Origin: Ignavibacteriales bacterium
GTDB lineage: Bacteria; Bacteroidota; Ignavibacteria; Ignavibacteriales; Ignavibacteriaceae
Length of the DNA: 64,000 nt
NCBI GenBank assembly: GCA_016707585.1
Contig: JADJHL010000011.1
Coordinates: 62,001-126,000, forward strand
Reading direction: 5' to 3'
Positions 16,477 to 26,041 of the stretch are shown here, piece after piece; positions within the stretch are counted from its first letter, which is position 1, and every line of letters begins with the position of its first letter. The notes under the pieces are model-generated. The model made no database searches, was not told the origin of the DNA, and worked only from the letters and a program-made list of their open reading frames with translations. The position numbers and the translations under genes are program-made.

Positions 16477-17940
16477 TTAGGATTCACTCGTATGGTTTAT
16501 CGTACAATTGTCACAATTGCCACAAGGTTTTTCACCGGGAAAACCAAAGTAATCCGAAATAAAAACTCTGCGGCATTTTTCTCCGCGAAAATAGTTTACA
16601 ACCGAAAGAAGTTTTTTGTTATCATTTAAAAGTTTTTCTTTTAAGTGTTCTTCATCCTGCAAAATATCGGGCAAATCATTTACGATTTGCAAGTTTTGTT
16701 TTTCAAGTTCGCCCTCAGTAACCCCATAACGATCCAGCATTGCAAGCGCAGTTTCAACTCTAAAATCATTTTTGTTTTTAAAGCTTATTTGTTCGCGCAC
16801 ATAGTCAACTCCGCTTGAATTGATTAAACCGATTTCCCTTTTTAAAATATCATACAAAGCAGAATAAAAATTCGCATCAGGATTTGACCATTTAATAAAC
16901 TCCATTTGAGTATAAAGATCTTGTTGATTGTAAAGCAGTAAACACAAAGAATTATTACCGTCTCTTCCGGCCCGGCCAATTTCCTGGTAATAAGATTCGA
17001 TTGAAGAGGGAACCTCAGCGTGGATAACAAATCTTATATCAGCTTTATCTATACCCATTCCAAAAGCATTTGTAGCAAGCATAAGTCTTTGTTTACCATT
17101 TAAAAAATCTCTTTGCATTTGTTTGCGTTGTCGGTCTTCAAGTTTTCCGTGATAAACTCCGTGAGCAAATCCTTTGTCACTAAGAATTTCAGAAAATCTT
17201 TCTAAAGTTTTGATAAGAGAAAAGTAGATTATTCCGCTTCCATCATATTTTTCTAATGTTGAAAAAATTTCCTTTAACTTTTCTTTATCATCTATAACAT
17301 CAACAGCTTCAAGTCTAAGATTTGGTCTTTCGATTCCTTGATGAAATGTTTTTATTTCGTCTTTTGTAAGATGTAGTTTTTTTACAATGTCTTCCTGAAC
17401 ATAATGTGTTGCTGTTGCTGTTAATGCAATAGTTAGTGGATTGCCAAGCAGTTCTCTAAACTCACCAATGCGGGAATAGTCTGGGCGAAAATCGTGTCCC
17501 CATTCCGAAATACAATGAGCTTCATCCACAGCAAGTAAATCTATTTTTATTTTTTTTATTTGTTCAACAAAATCTGGTTTACGAAATCTTTCCGGAGTTA
17601 CATACAGCACTTTAATTTTTCCATCAACAAAATTGTTTAATCTTTTTTCTCTTTCTTGTTTAGATAAAGTTGAATTGATAAATGCTGCGGAAATATTTTT
17701 TTTGCGCAATGCATCAACCTGATCTTGCATTAATGCAATTAGTGGACTAATAACAATCGTACTGTTATCAAAGTAAAGAGCAGGAATTTGATAGCATAAA
17801 GATTTTCCGCTGCCTGTTGGCATTAAGACAAGTGAGTGCTTTTTTTCATCAACAATTCTTTTGATTATCGATTCTTGTAAACCTCTAAATGAATCAAAAC
17901 CAAAGTAGTTTTTAAGGATTTCGTAAATTGATAATTGCAT
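16477..17940 (-). CDS. recQ: RecQ-family ATP-dependent DNA helicase, short form
   Basis: 487 residues. A 3'-5' superfamily 2 helicase for recombination and fork repair. The N-terminal FGFDSFRGLQESII motif 0, MPTGSGKSLCYQIP Walker A, DEAHCISEWGHDFRPDY (motif II plus the RecQ aromatic loop) and the QEIGRAGRDG motif VI are all present. A RecQ zinc domain follows: Cys in KCRRVFISDYFG and CGNCDNC near the C-terminus. The protein stops there, so the winged-helix and HRDC domains of the 600-residue E. coli enzyme are absent, which is usual for the shorter Bacteroidota paralogues. No clear Shine-Dalgarno precedes the ATG. Confidence 0.9.
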   Translation of the reverse strand: MQLSIYEILKNYFGFDSFRGLQESIIKRIVDEKKHSLVLMPTGSGKSLCYQIPALYFDNSTIVISPLIALMQDQVDALRKKNISAAFINSTLSKQEREKRLNNFVDGKIKVLYVTPERFRKPDFVEQIKKIKIDLLAVDEAHCISEWGHDFRPDYSRIGEFRELLGNPLTIALTATATHYVQEDIVKKLHLTKDEIKTFHQGIERPNLRLEAVDVIDDKEKLKEIFSTLEKYDGSGIIYFSLIKTLERFSEILSDKGFAHGVYHGKLEDRQRKQMQRDFLNGKQRLMLATNAFGMGIDKADIRFVIHAEVPSSIESYYQEIGRAGRDGNNSLCLLLYNQQDLYTQMEFIKWSNPDANFYSALYDILKREIGLINSSGVDYVREQISFKNKNDFRVETALAMLDRYGVTEGELEKQNLQIVNDLPDILQDEEHLKEKLLNDNKKLLSVVNYFRGEKCRRVFISDYFGFPGEKPCGNCDNCTINHTSES

Positions 17941-18114
17941 ATTTTATAAAAATTCTAATTTTATTACAGAATATAGATATTTAACTAAATTTTCTGCACA
18001 TTTGTTTCGATAATAAAGATAGTTAATTCGATTATGGAAAAACTATTTTTAAATCAATGTTTAATCTTACAGGTCTAGGGCAATGTTAATAAATCTCAAA
18101 TTTGCCGAGGTTGT

Positions 18115-20976
18115 ATGAAGTCCAGCGAAAAAAAGACCATTCTGCTTGTTGAAGATCAGGCAATCATAGCAATGTCTGAAGCCTCAATGCTCAAGAAAAA
18201 TGGATATGAAGTAATAATATCCAATACTGGTGAGCAAGCAATAATAACTGTTGAAGAAAACCCCACCATTAATTTAATCCTTATGGATATCGATCTTGGA
18301 AAGGGAATTGATGGAACTGAGGCTGCTCAACGAATTTTAAAATTTTGTGAAGTTCCTGTCGTCTTTCTATCAAACCACACAGAAAAAGAAATTGTTGAAA
18401 AAACAGAAAAGATAACTTCTTACGGATATGTTGTTAAAAACAGTGGGGAAACAGTTTTAATTGCTTCCATAAAAATGGCATTCAAGCTTTTTGAAGCCCG
18501 CAATCTATTGCTTAAAAATGAACAGCAACTTTTAGAAAGCGAGAAAAAATTTAATACGCTTGAAAAACAAATTGATGATGTTATCTGGACTATGGATATG
18601 AATTTCCGGTTTACATACATAAGTCCCTCTGTAGAAAAAATGCATGGCTTTAATGTAGATGAGATGATGATGCTTAATCCGCAAGACTATTTAACTCCAG
18701 AATCCGCACAGCAAGCAATAGAAATTCTCGGTGAACAAATCAGTGATTTTATATCCAAAAGAACCGAAGGAAATATTGTAACAATTAATATAGACCAGAT
18801 AAAAAAAGACGGAACAATTTTTCCAACAGAAATTAAAGCAAGGTTTTTGGTTGATGATGAAAAAAATCCGATTGGCATTATTGGCGTAACAAGAGATATT
18901 ACTGAAAGATTAAAAACGGAAGAGGCTTTGTTTGAGAGCAAACGGACTCTTGATTTAGCGCTTGAGGGTGCGCAAGTGGGATTCTGGGATTCAAATTATG
19001 TTACAGGAAAAGTTTATAGAAGTGAAATTTGGGCATCTATGCTTGGATATACTTTAGATGAAGTTGAAAACACTTCAGAGTTTTGGAGAAACCACATTCA
19101 TCCTGATGATTTTAGTCATGTTATTGAGGAAGTAGTAAAACACGAAGAAGGTAAATCAGATAATTTTAGTGTTGAACACCGTATTAGAACAAAATCAGGA
19201 GAGTATAAATGGATTTTAGATTGGGGAAAAGTATTTGAACGATCAGATGAAGGTAGACCAATACGCGCAATGGGCGTTCATATCGATATTGATAAGAGAG
19301 TTAGAATTGAAAAAGATTTAATCGAAACCAATAAAACACTAAATCTTGCCTTAGAAGGTGCGCAAATCGGTTTGTGGGATCAGGATTTTGTTTCAGGAAA
19401 AGTTAAACGTACCGAGTATTGGGCAAAAATGCTGGGTTATGATCTTGAAGATATTAGTGAAACTCTGGATACCTGGAAATCACTTTTGCATCCTGATGAT
19501 TATGACGGGGTTATGAACGCTGCTAAAGAACATGAGCAAGGATTAACAGAAAATTTTAAAGTACAACACAGATTAAAATGCAAAGATGACAGCTATAGAT
19601 GGATTCTTAACTGGGGTAGAATTTCAGAGCGTGATGAAAATGGAAAGCCTATTCGTGCAGTAGGCATCCATCTTGATATTGATGATAGGGTAAAAACAGA
19701 AGAAGCCTTAGTTGAAAGTGAGCGAAGATTAAGAAATTCATTGGAAGCCACGAGTGATGGAATTTGGGAGGTGTTTACTCCAACAAAGGAAATATATTGC
19801 AGCCCCACTTACTACACAATGCTTGGGTATAAACCGTATGAAATCCCTTTAGATTTTAATAATTGGGACAAGATATCTCATCCTGATGATCTGGAAAAAA
19901 TAGGCAAGACTTTTGAAGAAACATTAATTAATGGTTTGTCCTTTTCTATTGAGCATAGATTAAAAACAAAAAGTGGTGATTATAATTGGGTTCTTAGTCG
20001 GGGTAAAGTAGTTGAAAAAGATAAAAACGGAATTGCTTTAAAAATTTCCGGTTCTAGTTCTGATATCAATGAACGAAAGAAAATAGAAGAAGAATTAAGA
20101 TTAAATGAAAACAAACTTAAAAGTATTTTTCAAGCTTCGCCAGTAGGTATTGGCGTAACTTCAAATCGCATACTTTTAGAAGTTAATGATCTTATCTGCA
20201 AAATGACTGGATATTGTTGTGAAGAACTAATTGGTAAAAGCGCGAGGATTTTTTATTCAACAGATGAAGAATATGAATTTGTTGGCAAAGAAAAATATAA
20301 TCAAATTGAAAAATCTGGCATTGGAACAGTTGAAACAAAATGGAAACGAAAGGATGAAAAAATAATTGATGTGCTTTTAAGTTCAACCCCACTTAATTTA
20401 AAAGATATTTCTGGTGGTGTTACATTTATAGCCTTAGATATAACAGAACGTAAACATATAGAAGGATTAATAAAGGAATCTGAAGCTAATTTAAATTCAT
20501 TAGTCAATAATAGAAACGAATCAATTTGGTCTATAGACACAAACTATAACTTCATCTTTGCCAATGATTACTTTAAGCTTGATTTTTTAAGAATTTTTAA
20601 TGTTGAATTAAAAAAAGGAATGAACGTATTTGGCTCCCTAACATCTGAACAGAAAGATTTCTGGAAACCGATATATGAAAAAGCACTTACCGGTACAAAC
20701 TTGATCTTTGAATTTTCCAATCAATTTAATAATGAAACAAAATTTTACGAAGTATCATTAAGTCCAATTATTTCAGATGGAAAAATAATAGGAACTTCGG
20801 CTCTAAGTGTAGACATCACTAAAAAGAAAAAATCAGAGGAAGAAATATTACAGCGAAAAGAAGAACTTGAGCGATTTGAAAAAATTGTTGTGGGAAGGGA
20901 GCTTAAAATGATTGAGCTGAAAGAAAAAACAATTGAGCTTGAAAACAAGCTATTTGAGTTGAAAAAAAATGGATAA
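18115..20976 (+). CDS. Response-regulator receiver protein with six PAS domains, no kinase domain
   Basis: 953 residues. REC domain at about 8-125 with acidic pocket E13/D14, phospho-acceptor D58 (LILMD), S86 and K108. Six PAS/PAC units start near residues 145, 271, 402, 532, 662 and 784, each ending in a DITERxxxEE-type coiled linker. PAS2 and PAS3 are close duplicates (LALEGAQVGFWD / LALEGAQIGLWD). The end is a coiled coil with ERFEKIVVGRELKMIELK, a sequence usually found just before a histidine-kinase core, but no HisKA or ATPase follows. It overlaps the dehydrogenase gene by eight bases. It probably receives phosphate and relays a PAS signal to the kinase encoded two genes downstream. Confidence 0.88.
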   Translation: MKSSEKKTILLVEDQAIIAMSEASMLKKNGYEVIISNTGEQAIITVEENPTINLILMDIDLGKGIDGTEAAQRILKFCEVPVVFLSNHTEKEIVEKTEKITSYGYVVKNSGETVLIASIKMAFKLFEARNLLLKNEQQLLESEKKFNTLEKQIDDVIWTMDMNFRFTYISPSVEKMHGFNVDEMMMLNPQDYLTPESAQQAIEILGEQISDFISKRTEGNIVTINIDQIKKDGTIFPTEIKARFLVDDEKNPIGIIGVTRDITERLKTEEALFESKRTLDLALEGAQVGFWDSNYVTGKVYRSEIWASMLGYTLDEVENTSEFWRNHIHPDDFSHVIEEVVKHEEGKSDNFSVEHRIRTKSGEYKWILDWGKVFERSDEGRPIRAMGVHIDIDKRVRIEKDLIETNKTLNLALEGAQIGLWDQDFVSGKVKRTEYWAKMLGYDLEDISETLDTWKSLLHPDDYDGVMNAAKEHEQGLTENFKVQHRLKCKDDSYRWILNWGRISERDENGKPIRAVGIHLDIDDRVKTEEALVESERRLRNSLEATSDGIWEVFTPTKEIYCSPTYYTMLGYKPYEIPLDFNNWDKISHPDDLEKIGKTFEETLINGLSFSIEHRLKTKSGDYNWVLSRGKVVEKDKNGIALKISGSSSDINERKKIEEELRLNENKLKSIFQASPVGIGVTSNRILLEVNDLICKMTGYCCEELIGKSARIFYSTDEEYEFVGKEKYNQIEKSGIGTVETKWKRKDEKIIDVLLSSTPLNLKDISGGVTFIALDITERKHIEGLIKESEANLNSLVNNRNESIWSIDTNYNFIFANDYFKLDFLRIFNVELKKGMNVFGSLTSEQKDFWKPIYEKALTGTNLIFEFSNQFNNETKFYEVSLSPIISDGKIIGTSALSVDITKKKKSEEEILQRKEELERFEKIVVGRELKMIELKEKTIELENKLFELKKNG

Positions 20977-22132
20977 TAATTTTTCGCACCTTAGAAAGTT
21001 TCTTGTGCCTGAGTTTGTTTTCGGAGAAGACGCACTTTATTTGGCGGCAAAGTATGTTAAAAGATTTCAAGCGTCAAAAGTATTTTTAGTAACCGATAAA
21101 GGATTAGCGAAAGCAGGCTGGCTTAAAGAATTAGAAGATAATTTGAAATCAGAAAACATTAATTATGTTTTGTTTGATGACGTTACACCGAACCCCAAAG
21201 ATACTGAAGTAATGAAAGGAGCAGAAATTCTAAGGCGTGAGAAGTGCGATATAGTAGTTGCGCTTGGCGGTGGCAGCCCGATGGATTGTGCAAAAGCAAT
21301 TAGTATAACATTTACAAACAATGTTCCGGTTAGTGAATTTGAAGGGATTGATGAAGTTAAAATTCCAGGATTGCCATTAATTTGCATTCCAACAACAGCG
21401 GGCACGAGTGCAGACATATCTCAATTTGCTATAATTAATGATTCAAAAGATCAAAGAAAGTTTGCGATTATAAGTAAGCTTATTGTTCCAGATGTTGCGC
21501 TGATTGATACGAGAACTACAACAACTATGTCCCCGGAGTTAACGGCTGAAACAGGGATGGATGCGCTTGTTCATGCAATCGAAGCGTATGTTTCAAATGC
21601 TAGTTCGCCAATTACAGACATTAACGCATTAAAAGCAATTGAGCTTATAATTACAAACTTACCCGCCGCTTATAATGAACTTAACAATATGATTTACAGA
21701 AATAATATGATGATGGCTAGTTTGCTTGCGGGTTTTGCATTTTCAAATGCTAGTTTAGGACTTGTACATGCAATGGCTCATAGTCTTGGCGGTTCATTGG
21801 ATTTTGCTCATGGTGAATGTAATGCTTTGCTTCTGGAATCAGTAATTAATTTTAATTTTGATTCTGCCCCTGAAAAATATTTTGATATTGCAAGATTATT
21901 TGAGCCAAAACTTTCGTCTAAGGATTTAAAGTCAGCTAACGATGTCCTTAAAGAGAAAATTAGAACACTAAAAAACAGTATTGGATTAAACTATACTTTA
22001 AAAGATATTGGTGTAAAAAAGAGTCACATAAAAACACTGGCAGAAAAAGCAATTATGGATGGATGTTTAGCAACCAATCCAAAATTAGTTGATTTAAAAT
22101 CAATAGAGGAGTGTTATAACAATGCACTCTGA
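20969..22132 (+). CDS. ercA: ErcA-like iron-containing alcohol dehydrogenase (regulatory type)
   Basis: 387 residues of the group III iron-dependent alcohol dehydrogenases. The NAD-binding GGGSPMDCAK (100-109) is intact, and so are all four metal ligands: D198 and H202 in TGMDALVHAIEAYVS, H267 in GLVHAMAHSLGG, and H281 in FAHGECNALLL. The N-terminal HLRKFLVPEFVFGEDA and the IPTTAGTSADISQFAII segment match the ErcA subfamily, which in Pseudomonas is needed for regulation of ethanol oxidation and is encoded beside sensor kinases. Here it overlaps the REC-PAS gene by 8 bases and the kinase gene by 11, so the three are translationally coupled. A catalytic sensor role is inference. Confidence 0.88.
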   Translation: MDNNFSHLRKFLVPEFVFGEDALYLAAKYVKRFQASKVFLVTDKGLAKAGWLKELEDNLKSENINYVLFDDVTPNPKDTEVMKGAEILRREKCDIVVALGGGSPMDCAKAISITFTNNVPVSEFEGIDEVKIPGLPLICIPTTAGTSADISQFAIINDSKDQRKFAIISKLIVPDVALIDTRTTTTMSPELTAETGMDALVHAIEAYVSNASSPITDINALKAIELIITNLPAAYNELNNMIYRNNMMMASLLAGFAFSNASLGLVHAMAHSLGGSLDFAHGECNALLLESVINFNFDSAPEKYFDIARLFEPKLSSKDLKSANDVLKEKIRTLKNSIGLNYTLKDIGVKKSHIKTLAEKAIMDGCLATNPKLVDLKSIEECYNNAL

Positions 22133-23315
22133 TATGGAAAAAAAACTAACTGAAATAAGAACAAAATTTTTAGGATTGGAAGAGACATCATCTGTAAAAA
22201 GTTACTATCCGCAGCTTAAAGAAAAAATTTTAGAGCTTGAGAAAAACGAATCGTTCTTAAAGGATAAATCAAAAGCTTTACTAAATATTTTAGAAGATCT
22301 TGAAGCTGAAAAGAAAAAGACAAAAGAAAGCGAAGAAAAATATCGTAGATTTTTTGAAGAAGATCTTAGTGGTGTTTTTATTTCAACTCCGGAAGGAAAA
22401 ATGAAAGCAAGCAATCCAGCATATGCTCGAATGATGGAATATGACACTGTAGAAGAATTATTAGCTTCAAACCCTTTTGAGCATTATGAACAATCGCAGG
22501 ATAGAATTGATTTTTTAAATCTATTAAGAAAAAAGAAAAAGCTTATTGATTATGAAGGAGCTATCATTACAAGAAAAGGTAAACATATAGATACATTAGA
22601 AAATGTGATTGGCGTATTTGATGACAACGATAACTTAATTGAGCTTTGGGGATATGTAAATGATATAACGGCAAGAAAGAAGGCCGAAAAGGTTCTTAAA
22701 AACGCGGCTATGGAAAAAGAAGCGCTTCACCGCGAATTACTTCATCGCGTAAAGAATAGTTTTGCATTGATAAAGTCTTTGATTTATTTAGAAAGACAGC
22801 GACTTGATGATGAATCAACAAATAAAATTCTTGAAGAGCTGGAACACCGCGTTGGCTCGCTTGCACAAATGTATTCTTTGTTAAATGAAACTGGCGTATC
22901 TCAGCAAGTTGCGCTTGATTATTATCTTTGTCAAATCAGCAAATCACTCACAGATTCTTTTATTGAAGACAATCAAAAAATTAAAATTAAAACTGAGTTT
23001 GATAAAATTATTGTTTCACCCAAAGATGCCTCATCAATTGGTTTGATAATTAATGAACTGCTAACCAATTCTCTTAAGTATGCTTTTGATAAAGATAGTG
23101 ATGGTGAGATAACCATTAAACTAAAAGAAGAAAATAATTTTGCAATTCTTCTTGTTGCTGATAACGGTCGTGGGCTGCCAAAGAACTTTAAAATTGAGGA
23201 CTCAACCGGAATGGGATTGGAGCTTGTAAAAATGCTTACACAACAACTTTCTGGAACGCTTGATGTTGAAAGCAAGGATGGCACAACGTTTAAAATTGTT
23301 ATCCCAATAAAATAA
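22122..23315 (+). CDS. PAS-domain histidine kinase, HisKA_2 type
   Basis: 397 residues, cytosolic. Coiled coil 1-70, a PAS domain at about 72-188 (FFEEDLSGVFISTPEGKMK to YVNDITARKKAE), then a HisKA_2 dimerisation helix with phospho-acceptor His208 in ELLHRVKNS, and an HATPase domain with N-box NELLTNSLKYAF, G1 DNGRGLP and G2 GMGLELV. This kinase class typically phosphorylates stand-alone receivers. GAGGAG precedes the ATG at 22122; the ATG at 22134 is an alternative. Its likely partner is the REC-PAS protein of the same operon. There are no membrane segments, so the signal is cytosolic, plausibly the dehydrogenase state. Confidence 0.9.
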   Translation: MHSDMEKKLTEIRTKFLGLEETSSVKSYYPQLKEKILELEKNESFLKDKSKALLNILEDLEAEKKKTKESEEKYRRFFEEDLSGVFISTPEGKMKASNPAYARMMEYDTVEELLASNPFEHYEQSQDRIDFLNLLRKKKKLIDYEGAIITRKGKHIDTLENVIGVFDDNDNLIELWGYVNDITARKKAEKVLKNAAMEKEALHRELLHRVKNSFALIKSLIYLERQRLDDESTNKILEELEHRVGSLAQMYSLLNETGVSQQVALDYYLCQISKSLTDSFIEDNQKIKIKTEFDKIIVSPKDASSIGLIINELLTNSLKYAFDKDSDGEITIKLKEENNFAILLVADNGRGLPKNFKIEDSTGMGLELVKMLTQQLSGTLDVESKDGTTFKIVIPIK

Positions 23316-23346
23316 TAATTGAAAACAAAACTTATTTGGAGAGCAG

Positions 23347-24255
23347 ATGCTTAAAAGATTCTTATACTCGTTTATGATTTTTGTTTTATTGATTTCGTTA
23401 TCCTCCTGCATACAAAAACCAACCGCTGATCAAAACTATGTTAAAGAAATTAATGAATGGGATCAGAAAAGAATAAACAGATTAAAGGCTGATGATGGCT
23501 GGCTTAATCTTGTTGGCAGATTCTGGTTAGAAAAAGGTGAAAGCACTTTTGGTTCTTCTAAGGATAATGATATTGTTGTTGAGTCATCTAAACTGCCTGA
23601 ACATATTGGTTCGTTTTTCTTTGTTGATTCAGTTGTAACATTTATAGCTAAAGAAGGTGTTGAGGTTTTATATATTGGCAAACCTGTTAAAGAAATTGTT
23701 TTAATTGATGACCAGAAAAAAAACATAACTGTTTTACAAATTGGCTCTATAAAATTTAATCTTATTGTTAGAGATACTCTTTATGGAATTCGTTTTCGTG
23801 ATCTTAATTCTGATCTTGTAAAAAACTTTAAAGGTGTTGAAAGATTCCCTATAGATGAAAGCTGGAAAATAACTGCAAAGTATGAGGCTTATAATCCCGT
23901 AAAAGAAATTGATGTACAGAATGTTCTAGGACAAATCAGTAAAGAAAAATGTCCCGGGGCAATTGTGTTTGAACTTGATGGAAAAACACACAGAATAGAT
24001 GCTGTTGATGAAGGTGAAGACAAATTGTTTCTTATTATTGCAGATCAAACTAGCGGCGATGAAACTTACGGCGGCGGAAGATTTATGTATGTTAACAAAC
24101 CGGATTCAACAGGAACAATACTTTTAGATTTTAATAAAGCGTACAACCCGCCGTGTGTTTTTACAAAATATGCAACGTGTCCGTTACCTCCGTTACAAAA
24201 TTATCTTAAGCTAAAAATAGAAGCTGGCGAAAAAGTTTATGGAGAAGGGCATTAG
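23347..24255 (+). CDS. DUF1684 family lipoprotein
   Basis: 302 residues with a lipoprotein signal ending SLSSC (lipid Cys about 19). The body matches DUF1684: WDQKRINRLKADDGWLNLVGRFWLEKGESTFG near the N-terminus, RFRDLNSDLVKNFKGVERFPIDESWKITA in the middle and DFNKAYNPPCVFTKYATCPLPP near the C-terminus, the most conserved block of the family. The fold is FHA/SMAD-like plus a beta domain; biochemical function is unknown. The gene starts 31 bases after the histidine kinase with GGAGAG upstream, so it may be the fourth member of that operon, although its function links only loosely. Confidence 0.85.
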   Translation: MLKRFLYSFMIFVLLISLSSCIQKPTADQNYVKEINEWDQKRINRLKADDGWLNLVGRFWLEKGESTFGSSKDNDIVVESSKLPEHIGSFFFVDSVVTFIAKEGVEVLYIGKPVKEIVLIDDQKKNITVLQIGSIKFNLIVRDTLYGIRFRDLNSDLVKNFKGVERFPIDESWKITAKYEAYNPVKEIDVQNVLGQISKEKCPGAIVFELDGKTHRIDAVDEGEDKLFLIIADQTSGDETYGGGRFMYVNKPDSTGTILLDFNKAYNPPCVFTKYATCPLPPLQNYLKLKIEAGEKVYGEGH

Positions 24256-24263
24256 GAGCTATT

Positions 24264-24342
24264 ACTTGGCGAGCTTTGCGCGTTCTACTTTGCGAGCTTA
24301 GCGTGAAACTTCTGAAACACAATTAACGCCAAGTCCGCAAAG
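24264..24342. repeat. Palindromic dispersed repeat, copy 1
   Basis: The left arm CTTTGCGAGCTTAGCGTGAA and a right arm, whose complement is CTTTGCGGACTTGGCGTTAA, face each other across about 17 bases. It is located just after the 3' end of the VOC gene (minus strand). The same arms recur at 25026-25105 and 27105-27160. Confidence 0.6.
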
Positions 24343-24373
24343 AACAAATTATTTCTTAACTTTTATTACCATT

Positions 24374-24871
24374 TCATTTTGGTTCCCATAATTCTATTTT
24401 ATTTCCTTCTGCGTCCATAATATGTACAAACTTTCCAAAGTCATAACTCGCAATGCTGTCAAGTACGGTTACTCCGTTTTCTTTTAGCTTGTTCACAAGT
24501 CCTTCAATATTCTGAACTGTGTAATTAATCATAAACTCTTTTTTTGAAGGAGAAAAATATTCATCTCCTTTTTTAAAAGGTTTCCACTGAAGAGAATTTA
24601 TTTCATCAGGGTTATTGATATTTCTGGAATCAAAACCGGAGGAACCCCAATCATTTATTTCAATGCCCAGGTTTTTAGTGTACCATTCTTTCGTTTCCTT
24701 AAGATTGTCTGAGTAAAAGAAAATCCCACCAACTCCGGTAACTTTTGGTGTTGTGTCATCCATAATTATTTCCTTCTGATTTTTTGTGTTAATAGTGTTA
24801 TTTATTTTATCACTTGCACTGCAACTTAATATTAGGAATGCCAAGAATGATATAGTTGTAACAATTTTCAT
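24374..24871 (-). CDS. VOC/glyoxalase-family protein with lipoprotein signal
   Basis: 165 residues. A vicinal-oxygen-chelate domain (GVGGIFFYSDNLKETKEWYTKNLGIE at about 46-71; metal-ligand style Glu in KIELWEPK at the end) is fused to a lipoprotein signal ending FLILSC. The usual family member begins directly at MDDTTPKVTGVGG. In this gene that internal ATG (codon 37, position 24763) has its own AGAAGGA Shine-Dalgarno. A cytosolic form may therefore be made besides, or instead of, a lipidated one. The substrate is unknown. Confidence 0.75.
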   Translation of the reverse strand: MKIVTTISFLAFLILSCSASDKINNTINTKNQKEIIMDDTTPKVTGVGGIFFYSDNLKETKEWYTKNLGIEINDWGSSGFDSRNINNPDEINSLQWKPFKKGDEYFSPSKKEFMINYTVQNIEGLVNKLKENGVTVLDSIASYDFGKFVHIMDAEGNKIELWEPK

Positions 24872-24957
24872 TTTCTTTTCCTTTCAATACAATATCAAAA
24901 GAGTATTATAATTTTCAAAACTAATTAGTTCAGAAATAATAATTATTGTGATTTGTT

Positions 24958-25105
24958 CCTTACCACCAAGTTAAATCTTAAAACCACGAACTTCAATAAA
25001 AATATTCTGTGTTTTCTTCGTGTGCTTTGCGTTTTCTACTTTGCGCTCTTAGCGAGAAACCTCTTAAGCGCATTTCACGCAAAGTCCACAAAGATCAAAA
25101 AAGAA
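24958..25105. repeat. Palindromic dispersed repeat, copy 2
   Basis: Starts with ACCACCAAG and AAACCACGAAC words, then CTTCGTGTGCTTTGCG, then arms CTTTGCGCTCTTAGCGAGAAA and (complement) CTTTGTGGACTTTGCGTGAAA. It ends four bases before the stop codon of the EamA gene. Confidence 0.65.
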
Positions 25106-25108
25106 AAA

Positions 25109-26002
25109 TCATTTCTTAAATTTTAGTTGTACCAAAACCGCACCCAAAGAAGCAATCAGCATTCCGAGTATCTCTTTAATTGAAATATCTTCGCCAAGAA
25201 ATATCCACGCAAGCACAGCTATTTGTATAAGCATAGTTCCGTTAATTATGCTGGATTCCATTGCGGTTAAAGTTCTAAGTGTGTAATTCCATAAAGTAAA
25301 TGCCAATGCCGTGTTAACAACCGCAAGCCAGAGAAGATAAAAAATGTTATCAACATTTATAGTTGGAAATCCCTGGAGAGTTATTCCAACTGATAAAAGT
25401 ATAGCAGAACCAATACCCATACTTATTACAGTTATAACAACAGGATTAAGATGAGATTTTTTATTTACACTTCTTCCAAGTACAGCAGAAGCGGCGTTGG
25501 CAATAACACCAATTGTCATAACCATCAATCCCGTTGTTTGGTTATTGCTCAAACTAACCGGATAAAAGTATGTAAGTATTCCGGCGATAAATAAAGCAAC
25601 ACCAAATCTTTGCAACAATGTTGGAATTTCTTTTATCAGAAATATTGCAAGTACAGCAACAATCAGCGGAGTAAAATTTAACCACAGGCTAACTGTAACT
25701 GCGGACAATAAAGAAAGTCCGATAAACTGTGTGCCTTGAGTAAATGCGTAAAATAATATTCCAAGCAGAGTTAAGTTAAGCCAATCTTTTCGTGTAAGAT
25801 TTTTTACAACATCTTTATTCTTGCTTGTAAATAAAAAGGGAAGAAGCACAACAAACGCAATTGAATATCTTAATCCCGCAAACACAAGCGGCGGAATTTC
25901 TTTTAGTCCAAATTTTATTATCACAAAAGAAGTTGACCAGAGAAAGGTTACAAACAGAGCAAGTAGTATTGCAGTAATTTGATTGGAGAGTTTTAATTTC
26001 AT
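25109..26002 (-). CDS. EamA-family (DMT) transporter
   Basis: 297 residues with ten predicted transmembrane helices in two EamA repeats (LWSTSFVIIKFGLKEIPPLVFAGLRY near residues 21-46; ALAFTLWNYTLRTLTAMESSIINGT in the second half). DMT proteins move small metabolites or amino acids across the inner membrane, and the substrate cannot be read from sequence. The second-repeat EDISIKEILGMLIASLGAVLVQ end is intact. A 115-bp copy of its 5' end, about 86 percent identical by eye, remains at 26923-27037 on the far side of the SDR gene. Confidence 0.9.
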   Translation of the reverse strand: MKLKLSNQITAILLALFVTFLWSTSFVIIKFGLKEIPPLVFAGLRYSIAFVVLLPFLFTSKNKDVVKNLTRKDWLNLTLLGILFYAFTQGTQFIGLSLLSAVTVSLWLNFTPLIVAVLAIFLIKEIPTLLQRFGVALFIAGILTYFYPVSLSNNQTTGLMVMTIGVIANAASAVLGRSVNKKSHLNPVVITVISMGIGSAILLSVGITLQGFPTINVDNIFYLLWLAVVNTALAFTLWNYTLRTLTAMESSIINGTMLIQIAVLAWIFLGEDISIKEILGMLIASLGAVLVQLKFKK

Positions 26003-26041
26003 CTACACAAAAATAATAAAGTCATAACATTGTTTATATTT

